Assembly (NCBI RefSeq): GCF_003063545.1
Contig: NZ_NESD01000003.1
Location: 1 to 64,000 of the forward strand
Length of the DNA: 64,000 bases
Direction: 5' to 3'
Source of the DNA: Limnohabitans sp. Jir61
Lineage (GTDB): Bacteria > Pseudomonadota > Gammaproteobacteria > Burkholderiales > Burkholderiaceae_C
Each line of letters starts with the position of its first letter. Within the stretch, counting starts at the first letter, position 1. The notes under the pieces were generated by a model. It searched no databases and was not told where the DNA came from. It saw only the letters and a list, made by a program, of their open reading frames with translations. Both the position numbers and the translations under genes were made by a program. Shown here in pieces: positions 56,647 to 64,000 of this stretch.

Positions 56647-57588
56647 TTAGACTTTGGTGAGCCAGTGTGCGTACTTGGGATTGCGACCGTTGACGATGTC
56701 AAAGAACGCAGTTTGGATTTTTTCTGTGATCGGGCCGCGACTGCCTTCACCCAATTGGATGCGGTCGAGTTCGCGAATTGGTGTGACTTCAGCGGCCGTA
56801 CCTGTGAAGAAGGCTTCATCAGCGATGTAGACCTCATCACGCGTGATGCGCTTTTGCACAATCTCAAGACCGAGGTCTTTGGCGATGTGGAACACGGTGT
56901 TGCGGGTGATGCCGTTCAAAGCGCCAGCCGACAAATCAGGGGTGTAGATCACGCCGTCTTTGACCACGAAAATGTTTTCACCAGCGCCTTCAGACACAAA
57001 GCCTGAAGTGTCAAGCAACAGAGCTTCGTCGTAACCTTCGTCGGTCACTTCCATGTTGGCCAAGATGGAGTTGGTGTAGTTGCTCACCGCTTTGGCTTGC
57101 GTCATCGTGATGTTGACGTGGTGGCGTGTGTAGCTCGAAGTCTTCACGCGGATGCCGCGCTTCATACCTTCTTCGCCCAGGTACGCACCCCAAGTCCAAG
57201 CGGCGACCATCAAGTGGATGGTGTTGCCTTTGGGGCTCACGCCCAATTTTTTGTCGCCAATCCAAGTGAGGGGACGGATATAGCCCGACTCCAATTTGTT
57301 CTCACGGACCACGTCTCGTTGGGCTTGGTTCACTTGATCTTTGGTGAACGGGATGGCCATACGCAAGATCTTGGCGCTGTTGAACAGTCGGTCTGTATGC
57401 TCTTGCAAACGGAAGATGGCAGTGCCTTGCTCTGTTTTGTAAGCGCGCACGCCTTCAAAGGCGCCGCAACCGTAGTGCAGGGTGTGGCTCAACACGTGGA
57501 TCTTGGCATCGCGCCAATCGACCATCTGGCCGTCCATCCAGATTTTGCCGTCACGGTCAGACATGGATGATGGGATCACGACGCTCAT
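56647..57588 (-). CDS. ilvE: Branched-chain amino acid aminotransferase
   Basis: IlvE, 313 residues, a fold-type IV PLP enzyme that transaminates Leu, Ile and Val. MDGQMVDWRDAKIHVLSHTLHYG near residue 20, then the PLP Lys in MTQAKAVSNYTNS near residue 160, and EGAGENIFVVKDGV near residue 205 are conserved. AAAGGAAA precedes the ATG. Likely first gene of ilvE-zf-waaF. Confidence 0.96.
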   Translation of the reverse strand: MSVVIPSSMSDRDGKIWMDGQMVDWRDAKIHVLSHTLHYGCGAFEGVRAYKTEQGTAIFRLQEHTDRLFNSAKILRMAIPFTKDQVNQAQRDVVRENKLESGYIRPLTWIGDKKLGVSPKGNTIHLMVAAWTWGAYLGEEGMKRGIRVKTSSYTRHHVNITMTQAKAVSNYTNSILANMEVTDEGYDEALLLDTSGFVSEGAGENIFVVKDGVIYTPDLSAGALNGITRNTVFHIAKDLGLEIVQKRITRDEVYIADEAFFTGTAAEVTPIRELDRIQLGEGSRGPITEKIQTAFFDIVNGRNPKYAHWLTKV

Positions 57589-57675
57589 GGGATTTCCTTT
57601 GGACTGATGTTGTTGTCGCCTATTTCGGCGTAATAGCTCATTTTAGCGGGCCTAAGTACCGCTAATTCAATGCAC

Positions 57676-58107
57676 TTAGTCGTTGGCCGCGTGACTCACG
57701 GGGTCGACATCAGTGGCTTGGAAAGGGCGGTCCAAGGTCCAGCTTTGCAGCTTGCCTTGCACAAACACCGCACGCACCACCGATTGGCTGCCATCGCGCC
57801 AGCTGAACACCTCAGGCTGGGCGCCCTTTTCGGTTTCCGGCTGACCCAAAGCACGTGTCATGGCAATGACGTGCATCAGACTCACACCCGCTTTGAGCTT
57901 GGCATTGAGCATGACGGCGCTATCCACAAAGCCAATCGGGCGCTTGCTTGCACGCTTCATGATTTGCACCAAGCGCGTGAAATACAGCAACAACCACATA
58001 ACACCGCCCGTCACCACCATGGCAATGCCCATCCAGCCCCAGCTTTGCCAGGCCCAAGCGGTAAAGCCCACTGTGCCAATCGGCACCAGATATCGTTGAA
58101 AGTTCAT
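57676..58107 (-). CDS. Hypothetical membrane protein
   Basis: A 143-residue protein with two hydrophobic segments near the N terminus (VPIGTVGFTAWAWQSWGWM, IAMVVTGGVMWLLLYF) and a soluble C-terminal part (QPEVFSWRDGSQSVVRAVFV). It is probably an inner-membrane protein with a cytoplasmic domain. I do not recognise the family. It lies 59 bp after radA on the same strand and 87 bp before ilvE. Confidence 0.75.
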   Translation of the reverse strand: MNFQRYLVPIGTVGFTAWAWQSWGWMGIAMVVTGGVMWLLLYFTRLVQIMKRASKRPIGFVDSAVMLNAKLKAGVSLMHVIAMTRALGQPETEKGAQPEVFSWRDGSQSVVRAVFVQGKLQSWTLDRPFQATDVDPVSHAAND

Positions 58108-58166
58108 ACGCTTATTGTCTCAGCCTCTTGAGTCACCCAAACGCGACGTCCTAGCCGCGTTAGCGA

Positions 58167-59543
58167 TTAACCCAACTCACGTACCAAGCCCATGGCCTCG
58201 TCTACCCGTTCCACCGCATGTACGGTCATGCCGGGAATGGGCTTCTTGGGTGCGTTGGCTTTAGGAATGACAGCAACCGTAAAACCCAGCTTGGCCGCTT
58301 CTTTCAGTCGCTCTTGCCCACGAGGTGCAGGGCGCACTTCGCCAGCCAAGCCAACTTCACCAAAAGCAATAAAGCCTTGCGGTAGTGGCTTGCCACGCAA
58401 GCTGCTTTGGATGGACAGCAACACTGCCAAGTCAGCCGCGGGTTCGCTGATGCGCACACCGCCCACGGCGTTGACAAACACGTCTTGGTCCATACACGCC
58501 ACACCCGCATGGCGGTGCAATACGGCCAGCAGCATGGCCAAGCGGTCGCGATCTAAGCCCACGCTCAATCTACGGGGTGATGGGCCACCGCTGTCCACCA
58601 AGGCTTGAATTTCTACCAACATTGGCCGCGTGCCTTCAAGCGTGACCAGCACACAGCTGCCGGGCACGGGCTCGGAATGTTGACTCAAGAAAATGGCGCT
58701 CGGGTTGCTCACACCCTTCAAACCTTTTTCGGTCATGGCAAAGACGCCAATTTCATTCACTGCGCCAAAACGGTTTTTGATAGCACGCACGAGTCGGTAT
58801 GTTGAATGCGTGTCGCCTTCAAAGTACAACACCGTATCCACCATGTGCTCCAGCACGCGAGGGCCAGCCAAAGCACCCTCTTTGGTGACGTGACCCACCA
58901 ACACCACCGCCGTGCCGGTGGACTTGGCCATGCGTGTGAGGTGTGAGGCACATTCGCGCACCTGCGCCACAGAACCTGGGGCACTGGTTAGCTGGTCGGA
59001 GTACACGGTTTGTATGGAGTCCATCACCACCACCGCAGGTTGTAGCTTGTCCACGGTAGCGAGTATTTTTTCAAGCTGTGTTTCCGCCACCACTTGCACT
59101 TGGCTGTGTTCCAGCCCTAAGCGCCGCGAGCGCAAAGCCACCTGCGAGGCTGACTCTTCCCCAGTCACATACAAGGTGCTCATGCCGCTGCGTTGCAGGC
59201 CGTCCATGGCTTGCAAAATCAAAGTCGATTTGCCGATGCCAGGGTCTCCGCCAATCAGCACCACACCCCCCTCAACCATGCCGCCGCCCAACACACGGTC
59301 GAGTTCTTCTTGGCCCGTGGGTGTGCGCGCCACGTCTTGCGCTTCGATGTCGGAGAGAATCGCCACTTCGGATGCGGGAGCTAAGGCAGCCATGCCGGCG
59401 TAGCGATTTTTGGTGGGGCCGCTGCTGTCGACAGCGGTTTCAATCAGCGTGTTCCAAGCATTACAGCTCGGGCATTTGCCTAACCACTTGGCAGTGATGC
59501 CTCCACAGTCGGTGCAGGTGTATTGAGTTTTTTCTTTGGCCAT
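58167..59543 (-). CDS. radA: DNA repair protein RadA
   Basis: RadA (Sms), 458 residues, a RecA-related ATPase that extends recombination intermediates. N-terminal four-Cys zinc finger (CTDCGG and CPSCNAW), Walker A GGDPGIGKSTL near residue 98, the RadA-specific IKNRFGAVNEIG near residue 255, and a C-terminal Lon-like domain. All parts are intact. In related bacteria it is often next to alr; here a hybrid kinase and a pseudogene separate them. Confidence 0.97.
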   Translation of the reverse strand: MAKEKTQYTCTDCGGITAKWLGKCPSCNAWNTLIETAVDSSGPTKNRYAGMAALAPASEVAILSDIEAQDVARTPTGQEELDRVLGGGMVEGGVVLIGGDPGIGKSTLILQAMDGLQRSGMSTLYVTGEESASQVALRSRRLGLEHSQVQVVAETQLEKILATVDKLQPAVVVMDSIQTVYSDQLTSAPGSVAQVRECASHLTRMAKSTGTAVVLVGHVTKEGALAGPRVLEHMVDTVLYFEGDTHSTYRLVRAIKNRFGAVNEIGVFAMTEKGLKGVSNPSAIFLSQHSEPVPGSCVLVTLEGTRPMLVEIQALVDSGGPSPRRLSVGLDRDRLAMLLAVLHRHAGVACMDQDVFVNAVGGVRISEPAADLAVLLSIQSSLRGKPLPQGFIAFGEVGLAGEVRPAPRGQERLKEAAKLGFTVAVIPKANAPKKPIPGMTVHAVERVDEAMGLVRELG

Positions 59544-59583
59544 GCCCAGATATTACTGGATAAATAGCCAGTGTTGTGGTGTT

Positions 59584-62274
59584 TTAACAGGCCAACTCTT
59601 TTAGCTTGGCATGCGTTAAGACTGTTTGTATTTCAGTTTTTAAAGCCTCTAGCGTCAATGGCTTTGACACATAACCATCCATTCCTGAGTTGAAATACAA
59701 CTCTCGATCGCCGACTAGTGCATTGGCCGTGACTGCGATGATGGGCGTACGCTTCAAGTAACGAGCTTGTTCCAATTCTCTGATGCGCTGCGTGGCTTCG
59801 ATACCTCCCATTTCCGGCATTTGAATGTCCATCAAGATGAAATCAAATTCAGCGTTCATAAATGCATCTAGCCCTTCCACACCGTTATTGGCCAGTGTCA
59901 CTTCGTAGCCCATTCGTGTGAGCAAAATAGACTGCAAAGTTTGATTGATCGGCATGTCTTCCACCAGCAAAACGGGTCGCGAAACGTGAGTCAACTCCTG
60001 CTCTGAACTCAGAGTGTGTCCAACACGCTGCGGCACGGTCGAATGACTCAATAAGCGATTACAGAGCGTGATGAGCTCGGCCACATCAATGGGCTTGATT
60101 AAAAAGCCCTGTATGTCGAGCTGTGTCAGCTGCTCTTGACTAATTTGTTCGCTCAATGCGCCCACCAAAATGATCGGCAATTGCTGTGATGAGTACAAAT
60201 TACGCAACTGCGCCACCAATGCATAACCATCGATATCAGGCATGTTGGCATCAATCAGTGCAAGTTTGGCCTGAACCAACTGAGGCGAATGCATGGTTTG
60301 CGCTGCACCATCACAGACCACGGGGTGCAAACCAATGCTTGTCAAACGGTTGGCAAGTACACGCCTGCTGCTGGCAACGTCATCCACGACCAAAACTGTC
60401 TTACCTAGCAGCTCTGACTGAAGTTGTGGACTCGAAACGGCTGCTACGTTCACTTGCTGCAAATGTGTCGTGAAAGTAAATGTGCTGCCCTTGCCCATCT
60501 GGCTATGGACCTGAATTTCTCCACCCATCATTTCAACCAAGCTGCGACTGATGGCCAGCCCCAATCCTGAACCGCCATAACGTCTGGCCGTACTAGAGTC
60601 AGCCTGTGTAAACACATCGAAGATCATGGCTTGCTTGTCTTGCGAAATGCCAATCCCTGTGTCTTTGATGCGTACGACCAACCAAACACCTTCGGATGTC
60701 GGTGCAGACGGCATGTTCTCCACGGTAAGCATGATTTCACCTTGTGCCGTGAACTTGATGGCGTTTCCCAACAAGTTACTGATCACTTGTTGTAAACGCA
60801 AAGGGTCCCCCACGACCCTATCTGGCACGTCTGCCGCAATATCGCAAACGAGCTCCAGCTCTTTTTCAGATGCACGCAAAGAGAGCGTTCGTGTAGCCTG
60901 ACGAATCAGCCCATGTAGCGAAAACTCATGCGGATCAAGGTAGAGCTTTCGTGCTTCAATTTTTGAAAAATCCAAGATGTCGTTAATGACCACCAACAAC
61001 GAGTTCGCGGATACAGAAACCATCTCTAAGTAGCTGCGCTGTTCCTCGGTCATTTGGGTTTGTAAACACAGCTCTGTCATCCCCAAAATACCGTTCATGG
61101 GTGTGCGAATTTCATGACTCATGTTTGCCAAAAAATTGCTTTTGGATTCATTCGCCGCTTGGGCGGCATCACGGGCGATAGACAAATCCTTTTCTGCCTT
61201 AAGCCGTGCCACCATGAACTCATTGAATGCGTGTACGACGGTCTTAATTTCTTTACCGCCAATTTCATCAATAGGCGTTGCGTGTTTGCCATCGCGCATT
61301 TGCATCGCTTTGTCGTGCATGGCTTGGGCCAGCTGACCCAAAGGACTTACCAGCTTTGCAACAAACCCCCACAACAAAGGAATGATCACCAGCATTAGCA
61401 GCGCCGTGACGATCAACATACGCTGATACAAATCATCAATCGGCGAAAAAGCTTCTGAGGAAGGTATCACTGAGCCTAAGATCCAGTCGGTGATCTCCAT
61501 TCGCTTGAACGTGAACAAGGCTTTGAGGCCTCGCGTGTTGAAACCCTCCTGCGTGCCCTCAAAGCCTTGAAGTGCATTTTCAAACGGCAGATTGGAACTA
61601 CGTTCTGGGACAACCTTAAACACCAAGCTCGGGTCGGGATGCGCAATCCTCATACGATCTTTGGTCACCAAGAAGTAATAACCATCTTGCCCATTTTTCT
61701 TGGCTGCAATTGCACCCAACAAATTGGGTTTGTATAAATTAAGAACCCCTCCCATGATGCCAATCATGTGGTTGTTTTTATCCAGAATAGGTACTGCAAC
61801 CACCACAATCGGTTGCTTGGTCGCTTTGCCCAAGATGGGCTTTGAAATCACAGGCTCATGTGTTCGCAACACACCTTGGATGTAGTCTCTCGATGACATA
61901 TCTAGCGACCGTCGCCCAGTTTTCACCGGCCAATCCACTAGTAAAACACCTTTCAAATCGAAGATGTAAAGGTCATCGTAGACATTGAGTAACGCATGCT
62001 CACGCTGCAAAAGCTTTTCTAACTTGCGTAAATCTGTCATGTCCTCTGCAGGTAAATTCATACCCACGCTGCTCAACATGGCTACGCTGTCTTCTAGGCG
62101 GTCGTCTAAATTTTTGGCAAATTCGGTGAGCTGTCGAAATTCGTTTTTCTCAATCCGATGCACGATATCTGATCGCAAGACCTGAAACTGCAAAACCAAC
62201 TGGGCAAGCAAAAGCGCCATCCCCAAAGCTATGGCGCTTAGTGTGAGCTGTAGTTTGATACTGAGGTGTTTCAT
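59584..62274 (-). CDS. Hybrid sensor histidine kinase, Cache sensor and two receivers
   Basis: An 896-residue kinase. One membrane segment near residue 10-28, a double-Cache-like periplasmic domain to about residue 275 (DIFDLKGVLLVDWP-type FDLKGVLLVDWPVKTG, then GYYFLVTKDRMRIAHPD), a second membrane segment, HAMP, HisKA with His387 in MSHEIRTPMNGILGM, an ATPase domain (NLLGNAIKFTAQG, GSGLGLAIS), and two receivers (LVVDDVASS with Asp in ALIDANMPDIDG; LLVEDMPIN with Asp in ILMDIQMPEMGG). The C-terminal Hpt domain found in BarA-type kinases is absent. ATG at 62274. No partner regulator nearby. Its AT-rich upstream region (62275-62437) shows no other gene. Confidence 0.93.
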   Translation of the reverse strand: MKHLSIKLQLTLSAIALGMALLLAQLVLQFQVLRSDIVHRIEKNEFRQLTEFAKNLDDRLEDSVAMLSSVGMNLPAEDMTDLRKLEKLLQREHALLNVYDDLYIFDLKGVLLVDWPVKTGRRSLDMSSRDYIQGVLRTHEPVISKPILGKATKQPIVVVAVPILDKNNHMIGIMGGVLNLYKPNLLGAIAAKKNGQDGYYFLVTKDRMRIAHPDPSLVFKVVPERSSNLPFENALQGFEGTQEGFNTRGLKALFTFKRMEITDWILGSVIPSSEAFSPIDDLYQRMLIVTALLMLVIIPLLWGFVAKLVSPLGQLAQAMHDKAMQMRDGKHATPIDEIGGKEIKTVVHAFNEFMVARLKAEKDLSIARDAAQAANESKSNFLANMSHEIRTPMNGILGMTELCLQTQMTEEQRSYLEMVSVSANSLLVVINDILDFSKIEARKLYLDPHEFSLHGLIRQATRTLSLRASEKELELVCDIAADVPDRVVGDPLRLQQVISNLLGNAIKFTAQGEIMLTVENMPSAPTSEGVWLVVRIKDTGIGISQDKQAMIFDVFTQADSSTARRYGGSGLGLAISRSLVEMMGGEIQVHSQMGKGSTFTFTTHLQQVNVAAVSSPQLQSELLGKTVLVVDDVASSRRVLANRLTSIGLHPVVCDGAAQTMHSPQLVQAKLALIDANMPDIDGYALVAQLRNLYSSQQLPIILVGALSEQISQEQLTQLDIQGFLIKPIDVAELITLCNRLLSHSTVPQRVGHTLSSEQELTHVSRPVLLVEDMPINQTLQSILLTRMGYEVTLANNGVEGLDAFMNAEFDFILMDIQMPEMGGIEATQRIRELEQARYLKRTPIIAVTANALVGDRELYFNSGMDGYVSKPLTLEALKTEIQTVLTHAKLKELAC

Positions 62275-62437
62275 AGTGCCTGCGCGTTTTCTTGTTGAAA
62301 ACAATCGGTGCATTTAATTTAGTAATACTTTACTTTATTATTTACTCTATTTAATTCATTTAATTAGTCTCTAAATGTTCATAAATGAATTGATGACTCA
62401 CAGGCAATCGAATGAAAACACCCATCAATTTATTTAA

Positions 62438-62752
62438 CTGATGCCCATGATGGAGACCGCCTAGCAAGCCGCTGCCATTCTGAAAACTTGCCGTTATCCA
62501 CAAGTTGATGGTCAAGGTGGCATTCGCGGCATGGCTGGCTCTCGCGCCTAACGCTGGGGCCGCTAACCCAACGACGCCCAAATAGCTAACGCACAAGTGT
62601 TTGTGCTGATACAAATGGAAACGCGTGAAGGCATCGCCAATTTAGTCACAATTGCATCCACCTCTGGGGTAGGCGGCGTATTCATCGGCCCTGCAAAGGC
62701 GCGTACGAAGCGACGTTGAACGCATCAGGCCACCCACGATTCGCGATCAGTC
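62438..62752 (+). pseudogene. Decayed HpcH/HpaI aldolase gene fragment
   Basis: In one frame, 62438-62700 translates to a recognisable piece of an HpcH/HpaI (2-oxo-hept-ene-dioate) aldolase: PMMETA, stop, QAAAILKTCRYP, GGIRGMAGSRA, stop, RWGR, stop, PNDAQIANAQVFVLIQMETR and GVGGVFIGPA. The stops are at 62462, 62549 and 62564. After 62700 the frame shifts and continues as [16 protein letters not shown] to about 62752, where it meets the alr stop. The 5' half of the gene is missing. The metal-binding Glu region (QMETREG) is still legible, so decay is recent to moderate. Confidence 0.85.
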
Positions 62753-63853
62753 TTGCGTGAATCCCACGCGATTGGATACAGCACACATCAGCTCGTAACC
62801 CACTGTGCCTGCGGCTTGCGCGACTTCATCAATTGGCAGCACCGTGCCGTTGCTGGCCTTGCCCCATAGCGTGACTTCGCTGCCAAAGCCCACCTCATGA
62901 CCTGCGGCGGTGCAAGGCGTGAGGTCCACCGCAATCATGTCCATGCTCACGCGACCTAAAGTACGTGTCCGCACACCATCCACCAGCACAGACGTGCCCG
63001 TTGCGCAATGGCGCGGGTAACCGTCTGCATAACCGCAAGCCACGATGCCGATGCGCATGGAGACATTGGCAGTGAACGATGAGCCATAGCCCACGGTATC
63101 ACCCACGTTCAATTCTTGTGTCGCGATGATGCGGCTGCGCAAACTCATAGAGGGCTGCAAATCCCATTGCGCGATGTTGCGCTCAGGGAAATCTGGCGCA
63201 CTGCCGTAAAGCGCAATACCTGGGCGCACCCAATCTGCAGCAACAGTCTCATCACTGGCATGGCGCAACAAGCCTGCACTGTTGCAGGTGCTTCGCTCAC
63301 CTGGCAAATCTGCCGTGGTTTTGTTAAATAAGGCGATTTGCTCTGCAATGCCTTTGGCGCCATCTGCATCACTGAAGTGGGTGACCAATGAAATTTCGTC
63401 CACTTGCGGCAACTGGTTCAAGCGTGTCCAGGCCGAACGAAAGCGTGTGGGCGTGAAACCCAAACGGTTCATTCCGCTGTTCATTTTGAGGAAGATGCGA
63501 TGCGGCACTTGTGTCTTGTGGCGGCTGAGCATGTCAATTTGCTCGTCGCAATGCACCGTGTGCCAAAGGTCCAAGCGTGAACACAGCTCAAGGTCACGCG
63601 CCTCAAACACGCCCTCAAGTAGCAATACTGGCCCGCGCCAACCGAGGCTTCGTATGCGTTGCGCTTCTTCTAAGTCGAGCAGTGCAAAACCATCCGCGCC
63701 ACGCAAACCTTCAAACACACGTTCAACGCCGTGTCCATAGGCGTTGGCTTTGACCACAGCCCAAACACGTGTATCGGGTGCAGCGGCACGCATGCGCGCC
63801 AAGTTGTGACGCAAAGCGTCGGTGTGAACAAAGGCTTGAATCGGACGGGGCAT
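62747..63853 (-). CDS. alr: Alanine racemase
   Basis: Alr, 368 residues, a PLP enzyme that makes D-alanine for peptidoglycan. PLP Lys35 in [10 protein letters not shown]; the catalytic Tyr in TVGYGSSF near residue 255; [11 protein letters not shown] near residue 125. I use the ATG at 63853 ([17 protein letters not shown]); the longer frame overlaps the divergent lplT region. It is divergent from lplT with a 100-bp gap. Confidence 0.96.
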   Translation of the reverse strand: MPRPIQAFVHTDALRHNLARMRAAAPDTRVWAVVKANAYGHGVERVFEGLRGADGFALLDLEEAQRIRSLGWRGPVLLLEGVFEARDLELCSRLDLWHTVHCDEQIDMLSRHKTQVPHRIFLKMNSGMNRLGFTPTRFRSAWTRLNQLPQVDEISLVTHFSDADGAKGIAEQIALFNKTTADLPGERSTCNSAGLLRHASDETVAADWVRPGIALYGSAPDFPERNIAQWDLQPSMSLRSRIIATQELNVGDTVGYGSSFTANVSMRIGIVACGYADGYPRHCATGTSVLVDGVRTRTLGRVSMDMIAVDLTPCTAAGHEVGFGSEVTLWGKASNGTVLPIDEVAQAAGTVGYELMCAVSNRVGFTQD

Positions 63854-63953
63854 AGTCAATATTGTGGCACTCGCGTGATATAACCTCGGGTAGACACAGA
63901 AGAAAGAAGAATCAACAGGCCTGCAGCCGTCTGCGTGCCTGCCAAACCTATCC

Positions 63954-64000
63954 ATGAAGCGCGGTTTTTACACCATCATGTCGGCCCAATTTTTCAGTTC
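63954..64000 (+). CDS. lplT: Lysophospholipid transporter, first 15 codons (cut by window edge)
   Basis: The window ends in a frame starting [15 protein letters not shown], which matches the start of LplT, the inner-membrane flippase that brings lysophospholipids back to the cytoplasm. lplT is commonly divergent from alr in Burkholderiales, which supports the call. Too little is visible to say more. Confidence 0.75.
   Translation, partial: MKRGFYTIMSAQFFS

Noticed and set aside
62360-62614. 84-codon minus-strand frame upstream of the hybrid kinase
   Set aside because: It is antisense to the aldolase remnant, which explains the open frame.

Overview
The window is chromosomal DNA of a betaproteobacterium, most likely of the order Burkholderiales, family Comamonadaceae (Limnohabitans/Rhodoferax-like). 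This rests on protein similarity as I recognise it, on the gene combinations (rpsL-rpsG-fusA-tuf; mreBCD-mrdA divergent from gatCAB; ureDABCEFG; lplT/alr) and on codon use. It is an inference, not a database result. No tRNA, rRNA, CRISPR array, transposase or integrase was found.

Layout. 1-3.5 kb: the str operon on the minus strand (start of tuf, fusA, rpsG, rpsL). 3.6-7.3 kb: a minus-strand run with hemJ, a VanZ-like protein, a thioredoxin-like ferredoxin, an alpha/beta hydrolase and a D,D-carboxypeptidase; hemB lies divergently at 7.6 kb, and a structured, terminator-ended stretch separates hemB from hemJ. 8.6-15.8 kb: catabolic genes (dienelactone hydrolase, SDR, LysR regulator divergent from mmsA, GMC oxidoreductase) and a TSUP permease. 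Two palindromic elements in inverted orientation lie between mmsA and the GMC gene, and an orphan operator/leader/terminator lies after the GMC gene. 15.8-20.4 kb: the rod-shape operon mreB-mreC-mreD-mrdA. 20.5-26.6 kb: gatCAB followed by a three-gene TRAP transporter. 26.7-30.2 kb: a metzincin-like lipoprotein, pyrE, exodeoxyribonuclease III and two small genes. 30.2-36.5 kb: the urease operon ureDABCEFG with an extra 54-codon gene between ureA and ureB, and an outer-membrane protein gene after ureG. 36.5-38.3 kb: a BaiN/HI0933-type flavoprotein and panD.

38.4-47.2 kb is visibly more AT-rich and looks like an accessory island. It holds a polytopic membrane protein, four small secreted or membrane proteins, a DNA-binding-domain-only ModE/LysR-like regulator, a LuxR-type response regulator with a hybrid kinase, and a minus-strand set of MipA/OmpV, a MASE1-like membrane protein, a second beta-barrel and a FlaG-like small protein. 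Four promoters in this island share one layout: the palindrome GTTCTAGAAC, exactly 8 nt, then a TATTGA-like -10. This looks like a small local regulon and is the most interesting item in the window.

47.2-64 kb returns to core-type genes: an MBL hydrolase, an M48 protease, AmpG, an OmpR-type two-component pair, nitronate monooxygenase, LPS glycosyltransferases (GT9, GT2, waaF), a zf-CHCC protein, ilvE, radA, a large hybrid kinase, alr and the start of lplT. Between the hybrid kinase and alr lies a decayed HpcH/HpaI aldolase gene with three in-frame stops and a frameshift.
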